Positions 44,402 through 54,059 of a stretch of DNA of 64,000 nucleotides are shown one piece after another. The stretch is from assembly GCA_029379385.1 (NCBI GenBank), contig CM055612.1, positions 14,694,001 through 14,758,000 of the forward strand. The letters are read 5' to 3'. The first letter of the stretch is position 1, and each line of letters starts with the position of its first letter. The stretch comes from Quillaja saponaria. Taxonomy: Eukaryota; Streptophyta; Magnoliopsida; Fabales; Quillajaceae. A model generated the notes under the pieces. The model did no database searches and was not told the origin of the DNA. It saw nothing but the letters and a program-made list of their open reading frames with translations. The position numbers were made by a program, and so were the translations under genes.

Positions 44402-46012
44402 TGATACATTCATATTATTCTATTTTTTTAATACCTTATTCTTAGTCTTTTATGCGTATTTATGTCTTACTTTAGTTTACTTATCTTGTTTTGTGTAAAA
44501 CTGTGCTTTGTAGACATAAGGGGTAAAATGAAGCATTTGAGCATGTAAAACAGCTAAGGACTAGAATCAGCATATTGAGAAAAATCTATGCATTGATGAA
44601 GTGCAAATCCTAATTGGACTAGGAATCCTAGTGGCAATAAAGGATTTCTACATTAGGAATCCAACTTTGGCAAGGAATTTTATTGGGATTAGGATTGAAA
44701 GAAGATTACAAGATCATATTAGAATATTCAAATTTTGGATAGAATAGGAAGTACAAATCTAATTAAGGAATTATCTATTAAGTAGGAAAAGACTCATTCT
44801 TGTTTAGGAGTCCTTGTCACCCTTATACTCTATAAATAGGGGAGGTATAGGTCTGATTAAGAAGTACCTTTACAATTTTCTTGTTCTTCTCTCTCAAAGT
44901 TACAACAATGAACATAATATTTTCTTTTCAATTAATAATGATTCTAGCTTAAGTTTTTGTTTAGTTGCAAGAGGTAAGTAACATTGATTTATGAAGCTAC
45001 TATGAGAATCTATTTTTAAGAGGAAATCTGATGTTATACACAAATGCAAGTATTCATGTTTTTCTTGATTAATTGCTTAATGATTATGTGTTTTAGTTTG
45101 TTATGATATACACATGATAGATTAATACATATAATCTGATTTTAGTTAATTAATTAATGTCTTTGCATGGTTAATTAATATGAGTAGTAAAAGTAGCACT
45201 TGAATTAAATTTGAGTTTATTTGAGTGTTGCTTGAAAATTTTGATCTAGATTAACTTAATGTCATTTATGTGTTAACTGTTTACAATCAAATGCACCTAT
45301 CTAGTTTGTAATGCTTTCACGTAATTAAATCCATAACGCTTGATGGGGGTTATTATGTGATTAGTGTTAGTTATTCTGCTTGACCTAATTAACAAAGAGG
45401 TAAGGATTGGTAGGAAAGACTTGTTTATATGGTTGATTTGCATGCATATGTATATATTCATATTGGTATTTGTTTTGTTTTCAATGACTAATAGCTCATG
45501 AATCTTAGAAAAACTTCTTTGCAGTTGAGTCTTACAAATCTTTAGTTGTTTGCTAAGTTTAGTAAGTTTCTACCGAAAATTGTTTTTTACATTTAAAATT
45601 TAATTCTCTTGTTTTTCTTGCTTGCTTAGCTATTTTAATTTAATTTAGATCAAAGATCAACACCCCATTTATTTACTTTGTTGTTTTTAGTGCATATTAG
45701 TTAATTTGCATATTTATAGAATATTATCATCACAACCTATTTTAGAACTCCATTCATTTTTATACATCTGTTTTGTTTTATATTTGCTTAAATGTTTGAT
45801 TTACTTTTATTGCTCATTATAGTATTCGGCTTAGGATTTATACTTGAACTTGTTGTGTTTTTTTGCTTAATTTCAATTTAATTAAATAAGAACTACTTGC
45901 TTGAGTTGAATTTGATTAACTTACTTGTTTCTCTGTGGGATTGATACAATACTTACTATACTACAAATATAGTTAGTTAGGTTTTAATTTGGTGAACATC
46001 AACAACTCATCA
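44402..46012 (+). repeat. 3' LTR of the gypsy element
   Basis: 1611 bp, from tgatacattcatatt to caacaactcatca, aligned over its length to the 5' LTR. It contains the tataaatagg box at 44831. Confidence 0.9.
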
Positions 46013-46654
46013 TATCGTACATTTGTTAGGTGTTACAAGCCAATACCATGTTTTTTTGGGTGAAGAACACTAAGAGGCAATTATGAACATCCTTAAGTAC
46101 TTGAGAAGGATTAAGGATGCATTCTTAATATATGGAGGAACCGAAGAATTGAAAGTTCTAGAATATGCCAATGCGAGATTTCAAACCGATTGGGATGACT
46201 TTAAATCGCAATTTGGATTCTTATTTACTCTTAATAGAGGAGCCATTAAGTGGAAGAGCTCTAAGCAAGAAACAATGATGGATTTTAAAAGTGAAGCTCA
46301 GTACATAAATGCCTCTGAAGCAGCTAAGGCTGTTGTTTGGATAAAGAAGTTCATAACTGAACTTGGGTTTATTCTTGGAATTTTTAATCCAATAGAGTTA
46401 TATTGTTATAACAATGGGGCTATTGCACAAGCAAAGAAACCAAGGTCTCAATAGAAATTTAAACACGTACTAAGGCGGTATCACCTAATTAGGGAAATTA
46501 TTAATAGAAAGGATATAAAGATAAAGCACATACTTACTCATGAGAATGTGGCATATTCGCTTAATAAGCCCTTGCCACATTCGAAGCGCGATTATTACTT
46601 TAATATGGTAGGACTTAGATATCATAGTGATTGGCTCTAGGCCAAGTGGGAGAT
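46013..46654 (+). pseudogene. Ty1-copia RNase H and 3' end (continuation of the interrupted copia element)
   Basis: Resumes directly after the gypsy element with a frameshifted GVTS-Y block, then MNILKYLRRIKDAFLIYGG, YANARFQTDWDDFKSQFGF, GAIKWKSSKQETMMDFKSEA and EAQYINASEAAKAVVWIKKF, copia RNase H landmarks (123-codon ORF 46083-46454). It ends in KHVLRRYHLIREIINRKDIK and a polypurine-like aagtgggagat before the LTR at 46655. A stop follows position 46452. Confidence 0.9.
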
Positions 46655-47356
46655 TGTTAGTATTATTGTCTAAGAGTTAATCAATGGTTGGTTGTAATGA
46701 TACTTTATTTGTATTTAATGTATGTAATAATATTAATTAAGTATTTTTTTTAGGTTTAATGAAATCCTAAATATGGAAGGACTATAACTCCTTAAGCCCT
46801 AGTTGCCCTAATATATGTAGTAGCTAAGGGGAATTTCAGCCAAGAGGTTGCAAGCAAGCAAGAGAGTGACATTCGGTCTTGTAAGAGAATGTGAGCAAAA
46901 AGAGTTCTATAAAATCTCTTCCCTTAGCCATGACCCTTTCTTGAAGAAAATGTGTTTTTGCATCAAAGACAAATCTCTATTAACTATTCAACCAAGTGGA
47001 AGCTAGCACATATCCTAAGGGTGAATCGATTCCTTCAAAAAAGATTTAAAAAAGATAAAAGGTTTTTAATCATCAATTATGTGAACTATTTCATTAGAGA
47101 CTTGTTCATTTGAATAGCTCACTAATCATTAGTCATACTTTGTATTTAATTGGGAGAATCTTTTTGACAATTTGTGGAGGAACTCTAAACATCCATGCTA
47201 AACAATCAAACTAGTTGTGTGAGGAAAACTTCAAGAGGTTTGTGTTAATCTTTTACTTTCATAATATACATATATATTAAATACTTCGGTTTTTTATTAG
47301 GGAAAATTTTAATTTTGCTCCATATGCATGTGATGCAGACCCTAGATTTCCCAACA
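46655..47356 (+). repeat. Ty1-copia 3' LTR (short form)
   Basis: Starts tgttagtattattgtct and ends ctagatttcccaaca, about 700 bp. It matches both ends of the 1880-bp LTR at 32558-34437 but lacks its central part of about 1.2 kb. Confidence 0.78.
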
Positions 47357-47359
47357 AAG

Positions 47360-47805
47360 ACTCTTATAATTTAATTATAAATAGGCTAAATCCCCTCCTA
47401 TCTTTTAGACAGTGTAAGTTTTCCCTATTGAGATTTGTCAATAAGTAGAGAGTATGAAGAGAAAAATCTAATTGACATAAGGATTCAATTAAGACGTGTT
47501 TGTTAAGAATTCAATTGTTTGCTACTATGATCCTATATTTTAATTGTTACATTTGTTTGCTAAGATATTTTCCTTTTGTAATTTGACATGGTTCTTAAGC
47601 ATACAAAGCATAGACAAGTCAGCTCAATTTTATTTTCCAATTTTATCCTCTTTTATGTACTCTATTCTTTCTATCATTAATAATACTTCTTTTTTCTCTA
47701 TATATGAATATATATATTATAAGAAAAAAAAAATAAAAAAGATATTTTGTCTTAGTATACCCATACTCTCTTATTTATCTATTCTATTAGGTATATAAGG
47801 CATGT
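47360..47805. other. No gene or repeat recognised
   Basis: AT-rich sequence with an A-rich run at 47724-47741. The 84-codon ORF at 47544-47798 has low-complexity Ile/Ser/Phe composition and no recognisable similarity. Confidence 0.4.
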
Positions 47806-49380
47806 TGTCAGATTAAGCACACAAGTGCATGGTACGGATTTTACAAACGCAAGCACAAGTATCGTCTTCAAGTAATACAGTGATAAGTAGAGATCATTCT
47901 CACGAGAAATAATTTACTTTTTAATGCTAAATACCAATATGATGTAACATAACTCTAATCAAGCCAAAGTAATTCAGGGGTTTTTAAATAATTTATAAAA
48001 AAAGATATTAAAACTAAGCCTAGGTTCACGAAATCTCTCACACTACACCTAATTAACTTTAACTTAATTCAATTTATGCAATAGTTTAATATTAACCCAA
48101 ATTTCTTAACAAATTACTAGTATATTCTTATGTCTAGCAATTATATATTTCCCTTAGTCTAATTTCTTATATTTTAATGGGAATTATTCTAAGGCAAATT
48201 CAATAAGAGCCAATCTTACAGGTTACTTATGGTTAAAGAATATATTTCTATCTCTTAAACAAATCAAATCATCCAAATTATATGAACCATCCAAACATAA
48301 GTTATATCACCCAAGGCTAATTCCAAAACTGACTCTTCCAAGTCATTCCTAGAATTCCTAATCAATCCAACTAGTGATTAATCAATTATAAGTATTAAGA
48401 ACAAGACAACATAAATGTTAAAACTAAAACATGCATTAAATTAAAACTAAAGTCATATCAGCTACATGCGAATTCAATCATAACCCTAGAATACGACTAC
48501 TCCATACTAACTAATGAAAACACAAACAATAAAGACATAACCATTACAAGTAAATAGAAAATAACAAGAAGGGAATAGAAACTTGCAGTTATCATGCCTT
48601 CGAGTCTCTTTTAACTCCTTAGGTACTCTCTATCATGAGCTCTAGTATATCTTAAAACTTCAGCCTTCACCTTATTTTATAGATCTTTTGCTCCTAGTTC
48701 ATTTGAACTAGGATTCTTCAAAAGCGTGTGACAACACTGCAGCATGGTTTTATGATACTAAGGGTTCTGTAGAGTCCTATTTAGACTATAACTTGTCATG
48801 CCGCCACTTCGCATTGATAAGCACGATAACACCATTCCCTTGGGATGTTTATGAAGTCATCCTTTAATTTGGGCGTTAAGGCTTAAGGTCAATTGAGCTA
48901 TGGGGCATCTCTCTCTGTCTGTTTACTAGGCATGTTATATTAAGGACACCGCAGCTTAAGTTAGTAGGTGCCGTTGCACCAAGTTCTCTGGTTAATTTTC
49001 ACTTTTTCTCATTTTAGCAACGCCGCTGCTTCAGCTTTAACACATCGCGGCGCAAGTCTCTTGATTTGAATCACTAATTTCTTCTTTTTGTGGCGTTATC
49101 TTCTTTAGCGCTACGGTGCTGTCTTGAATTCCTCTCCTTCTTTAAGTTCAACTAGGACACTATAAAGAAACCTAAAACAAGTTAAATACAAAAAATCGTT
49201 AAACTACTTCTAACTATAGTAAAAACTGTAAAAAAAAATTCCTAAACAACCTAAAACAACTAAAACAATAAATTTGACTAACATCCTAACTCAAAATCCT
49301 AGGATTTAGCATAAAATATGAATTAGAAACACAGTGAAATAAATATATTTTACAAAGTTATCAATGCATGTATCGTGAAA
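47806..49380 (-). repeat. Non-coding LTR-like repeat, family B
   Basis: About 1.55 kb without coding capacity. Near its left end is acagtgataagtagagatc-ttctcacgag, matching the motif at 49602 in the next repeat. Its right 800 bases align to 30175-30975. It contains short GC-rich words (caacgccgctgc, cgcggcgc) in an otherwise AT-rich background. Confidence 0.65.
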
Positions 49381-49597
49381 TTTGACTAATATTCTAACTT
49401 AAAACCTTAGGATTTAGCATAAAATATAAATTAAAAACATAGTGAAATAACTATATTTTATAGAGTTATCAATGTATATATCATGAAATTTGACTAATAT
49501 TCTAACTAAAAAACTTAAGATTTAGCATAAAATATGAATTAGAAGCATAGTAAAATAATTCTATTTTACAGAGTTATTAGTACATATATCATGAACA
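49275..49597. repeat. Three tandem copies of a 108-bp unit
   Basis: Units at about 49275-49381, 49382-49489 and 49490-49597. Each runs tttgactaa-att/cctaact ... ggatttagcataaaatat ... agtgaaataa ... ttttacagagttat ... atatcatgaa. The unit is the last 108 bases of the family B repeat, so only its terminus has been multiplied. Confidence 0.88.
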
Positions 49598-50985
49598 AGT
49601 AATAAAGTGTAAGTAGAAATCGTTCCCACTAGGAATTATATATAATAATTGTTAAGTACTAAAATTTACCAATCCTAACTTTATCCAAACGAATGAACTT
49701 GAGATTGACATTTTAAAACTAAACAAAATTAAAGCAAGCAAACGTAAGAATATAATGGAGAAAACCTAGAATTACAACTTCCCTCAACACTCACTTGAAT
49801 TATTATTATCTTCTCATGCTTAGTTGTGATACCGAATTATTAAACTAGGATTCTTATTTAATTATAAATATCTTTCAAATTGCTTATAATAATATCTAAC
49901 TTAACAAATTCACTATATTTCTATGAGAATTGAATTAAGCTATACTCATTAAAAATAGACCTAACTATGACTACACAAGGTATGAAGGCTAAATACAAAT
50001 CAAATTCAAACAAGCATGTGAATGAATTCAAACAAGTGCTGTCTTATTCAAGGCTAACCTAGATTTCCTTTGCCAAGGTTCCTCTAAGTTACTAAATTAA
50101 TCTAATTGGTAGCTAATCAATTAGAAGCATAAAACAAAGAATAAGATAAATAATTCATGTCCCAAACCCTAAGCAATCAAATTATAACATAAAGCCAAGC
50201 TACATGTTAAGATCCATTGCAATCCTAGTGAGAAAACTACTCCATGCTACTTAGTGTAAACATGGATTCATATAAAGAAAATATCAAATAAACACAAGGA
50301 AAGGAAAGAGTAGAGTGAAGAAAGTCGATGGTTTGTCAGGCTTCAATCTTCAAGCATCCGTAAGCTCCTCTTACTCCTTGCACTCTTGACGCCTCTAAAC
50401 TTTAGACTTTCTTAGCTAAACTTGTGTTTTTATTCCCCAACATAAACCTTTTTTAAATAGGCTTCAAAACCCTTGAAAAGAGTTCAACTTGGACTAGGAA
50501 TCGAGCCAGTGTCGCAGCACTGAAGTTCTGGCACCTAGGCACCGAAATTCAGATTGTAGATCATTGTTGGGTACCTAGGCACTGCTTTTCTAGCACCTAG
50601 GTACTAGATGCTATTGTCCCTGGCACCTAGCATTGCTTTTTTGGAGCCTAGGCACTAGACTCATCTGACTGATTGTCTTTTTGTACGATTTTGGACGCTG
50701 TGGATCCCCTTTCCTGATGTGTAGGGAATCCTTGTTTAACTTTACTTTGACTTCAAAGAGGTTTCCTTTAAGTATTAAACTTTCAAAATACACAAACTAA
50801 GTTAAGAATGAATGAAATTCCTAATTAAAGGCTAAATCCTAAGCATACTCAATTAGGATTCAACACTTTAAAACAAATGACTCAACTAAGCAATAAATTA
50901 AACTAAAACTCAATAGCACAGAAAATAATATGAATAAAAAAGATATGTAATAAGGATATTTCATAGACTTATCAATGCCATCAAT
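49597..50985 (-). repeat. Non-coding LTR-like repeat, family A, copy 3
   Basis: Reverse complement aligns with 28354-29484. Shared words: gatatttcatagacttatca (the start in reverse), aaacttagttt/aactaagtt, gacttcaaa, the gcacctaggcac cluster, and caatcttcaa-gc-tcc. The left part (49600-50290) extends further than the plus-strand copies, with aagtgtaagtagaaatcgtt. Confidence 0.65.
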
Positions 50986-50989
50986 CACA

Positions 50990-51640
50990 GGTACATGTTC
51001 CGGTTATACTTGTTTGAATATACATTTTTAAGTTAGCATGATGTTCTAGTTATAACACATTAAGAATATTAAAAATCAAAGCTTTAGACTAGGTATTCCT
51101 CGTTTGCCTAATATAATTTAAGAAAGTGGTTATATTCTTGAGTTTCTGGGAATATCATGTAATGAAATTTAAAATGGCTGCAAATGTGAATGACTAGTTT
51201 TCAATTTGTTTATGTTTTATGTTTTATTTTTATTTTTTTGTGCCCCTTCTTCAAGTTCGAAATCTATGGTGAATTTTGAGAATGTTATTGGAGGAGACAC
51301 TAATGGTAGGCTATTTTTTGAACAGATTGACAAAGAGAACATTTATGAGGATTACGATGCCTGCTTTAATCACGATCGAGAAAATAAGGTTTACAACAGT
51401 GAAGTTTAGTTTCTAAAAATGAGTTTTAAGGTAGAAAACAAGCTTGAACTAGAGAGAAATGTCCAACTTGAAAAAAGAACTTTAGGCTTGTAACCTAGGC
51501 ACAATTATTTGCATATAATTCAAATGTTTCATGTGTAATTTAAAGGCAAAACTTCTTGAATTTAATTTAAATGGGTAATGTAACAATTTTATGGTATTAT
51601 TCTATATAAATTGATATTTTAGTAATTTAATTATTTTTTA
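50990..51640. other. No gene recognised
   Basis: The 67-codon ORF at 51206-51409 has an acidic tail but no recognisable family. Otherwise AT-rich sequence. Confidence 0.4.
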
Positions 51641-51654
51641 TTAAAAAAGGAACA

Positions 51655-52003
51655 TTTACTGACCAACCATGTGGTTGGTCAATACTAATACCAATTTTAA
51701 CAACCAACCATGTAGTTGGTTGGTCACAATTTCCACTATTACTGACCAACCATGTGGTTGGTTAGTAAATAATGACAAACTTCAATTTTTTTTTTGCTTA
51801 AATAACAATACCAATGAACTTCATCGACTAACTTCAGTCGGTAATTCCTGACCAACCTCAAAGTTGATCGTTATTACAGATGATGATTTTGCCGATCACC
51901 TTTACACTAATAAAAGTAGGTCAGAAAACCTTTACAAGCCAACTTAGGGTCATTACTGATCCACTTGGTTGGTTAGTAAATACAAGTTTTTTTTTGTAGT
52001 GTC
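51655..52003. mobile_element. Terminal region of a CACTA-like element with palindromic subterminal motifs
   Basis: Contains three near-palindromes built on gaccaacca-tg-tggttggtc (51659, 51701, 51743) plus looser copies such as tcagtcggtaattcctgacc and acttggttggttagtaa up to 51980. It ends at 51986-52003 in a T-run then gtagtg, the reverse complement of cactac plus A-run, the typical CACTA terminus. No opposite end was found, so only one end or a short non-autonomous relic may remain. Confidence 0.55.
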
Positions 52004-52009
52004 TATAAC

Positions 52010-52790
52010 TTGTAATTCCTATAGGTTTGGAGAAGATAATAAGAGACAAATCTTGTAATACTTGGCTGTGATGTCATTTTTGGTTGAGCCTTCAAAACCT
52101 GTGTTTATAAAAAGGAGCTGAACCCCATAATTTAGTTTACTAGTGTGATATAGTAAAATCTCGATTAGTATTCTTAAGGAATTGGACATAGTTTGGGTTA
52201 TTAGACGAACCACTATAAATCTGTTTCTTTACTTACTTTGATTGTGTTTAAGCTTTAAAATTCTAATTGTGGTGTTTGTTTGTGAAAAGTTTTTTAAATT
52301 GGTTTTCAAAGTATTCACCCCCTCTTAGTTTTCCATTTCAACTCAACACTTACCAAGCATAAGAGTTGGACCATGTAAAATGACTGCCATTGATGATAGC
52401 CCTATCCAAATGACAACAAGCCGTTTAATCAATAGATTTTACTTTCAACCGATGCAAAAGGCCTCTTACCATGTTTCTCCTAAGATACAATAGCTCATCT
52501 ACTACACTAAAAGTTTTAATACCGTTAAGTGATGAGTTCTCTTTGTCCATACATTTCCCTTGCCCAAATTATAGTCGAATATGGAAGATGAAATTTTATG
52601 TTGCAAGTAATAGTATGTGAAATGGTATGTGTTCAAAGAGTATATTGAAAAGTGTGGGAGTTAAAGGTTTAAATAGCTTGGATTTGAATCATAAAAAATA
52701 GTTTAATTTTTCTTTTAAACCTCACAATTCAAAACTTTTTGAATACTATAACTTGGATTTGAATCATCTCGCAAACCTATTCGAGGAGAG
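52010..52790. other. No gene recognised
   Basis: Short unrelated ORFs only; no repeat similarity noticed within the window. Confidence 0.4.
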
Positions 52791-52813
52791 AAGGCACAAT
52801 GTCTGGGATCTTG

Positions 52814-53434
52814 TGATGGTTAGGGGACCTAATCCCATATAAGTTGTGTACTAGAGTGATCTTGCACATATAAAAGGTGACTTTTCTTCCTTGTTAGATG
52901 TGTTTTGAGAGACTACGTGGGGCTTTCCAAGAAAAATTCAATGGGCGCTCAACGAAGAATAATATCTAACATGGAATGTGCGCCCATGAAATTTGGTACA
53001 AAGCCACTGTAGGGGTACTAGCATGTACCACCGAGGACCATGGACTATCAAATTAGTAGGGATAAGTAAGGGTGAATATGACAGCCAATGGACCTAGTCC
53101 CATATTATATGTAAATCAAAGTGATCTTTGGCATATATAGATTGCCTTTTCTTTATTGTTAAACACATTTTAAGTGGCCACATGGGGTTTTGCAAGAACA
53201 AATTTATAAGGCTCAATGGGGTTAACCCGTGACATTTGGTATCAGAGCCACTCTGGGGATACTAGCATATGCCACAGAGGATAGTACCCTTAAATTAGTA
53301 AGGATGGATTTGGCGGTAAATAGATCTTGTCGCACATCAACTATGTACTAAAGTGATTTTTGACTTTTAATAGGTGGCTTTCCTTTCTTGTTAGGTGAGT
53401 TTTGAGAGCTCACGTGGATGGTGGACCCGTGACA
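52814..53434 (+). mobile_element. TRIM-like miniature LTR element, three LTRs and two internal segments
   Basis: LTR-like units at about 52814-52991, 53079-53236 and 53311-53434 share cccatat(a)-tgt, tgatctt-gcatata, tcttg/attgttag-tgagttttgagag and cacgtgg words, and the last two end in acccgtgaca. Between them are two segments of about 75-90 bp starting tttggta and holding gccactctggggatactagca. The whole is under 650 bp and non-coding, as in terminal-repeat retrotransposons in miniature. Confidence 0.72.
53237..53250 (+). other. Primer binding site (initiator tRNA-Met) of the TRIM-like element
   Basis: tggtatcagagcca is exactly complementary to the 3' end of plant initiator tRNA-Met and lies three bases after an LTR end. 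A decayed copy (tggtacaaagcca) is at 52994. Confidence 0.8.
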
Positions 53435-54059
53435 CTTCCCTAGAAGTTTTTTAACTAGAAAAAAAGTAAATAAATGAAAGAAGACCATTGAAGAGAGAAA
53501 GTTGTGTGCTTATCTCTTTCACATATCCTTATCTTTTTTCCAATTATGATTTCAATTATTACATTACAAATTCCAACCTTACTTTGTTTTTTGAGTAAAG
53601 TACACATAACCTCCTTGTAACCAGCTTATTTCTAAACTCGTACACGTATTTCATTTTGTCCCACCCCATCCTCAATCCTTTGGATGAAAGTGTCCCCAAA
53701 CATAATTTGTTAAACTTAACTATGAAAACACCCACGTGCATGACACTTAAGTTCACAGTTGCGTAAAACTCGCATGTTCTCTCCTCTAATTCTCAAATCC
53801 CTAATTTCTTCTCCCAATATCTTAAATCCCTAAAAATACTCAAATTCCTAAAAATACCAAATCCCTACTTCTTCAAATCTGGAATTGTTGATTTCGTTTT
53901 TTCATGCTCAAACAAAGAATCTATCATGGGTTGGTTATGACTGTTGTTTGATAAAATAGATAATTAAATTATCTAAAATTTTTTGTGGTTGCATTGTTGA
54001 ATTGTTAATAGGTAACATCAGTCAAATAAAGAAATTATAAAGATGCTAAAGGATCATAA

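Larger units (their letters stand above)
35614..46012 (+). mobile_element. Ty3-gypsy LTR retrotransposon, Athila/Tat-like, complete but decayed, inside a copia element
   Basis: 10.4 kb with LTRs at 35614-37208 and 44402-46012, both running from tgataca to actcatca. The order inside is gag, protease, reverse transcriptase, RNase H, integrase, as in Ty3-gypsy. A tRNA-Asp-type primer site follows the 5' LTR and a purine-rich stretch precedes the 3' LTR. Flanking 5-mers are tatca (35609-35613) and tatcg (46013-46017), a target duplication with one mismatch. Copia sequence before and after is continuous when the element is removed. Stops and frameshifts in every domain show it is inactive. Confidence 0.92.

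Noticed and set aside
47544..47798. 84-codon ORF
   Set aside because: Low-complexity Ile/Ser/Phe/Tyr composition in AT-rich DNA between repeats; no motif.
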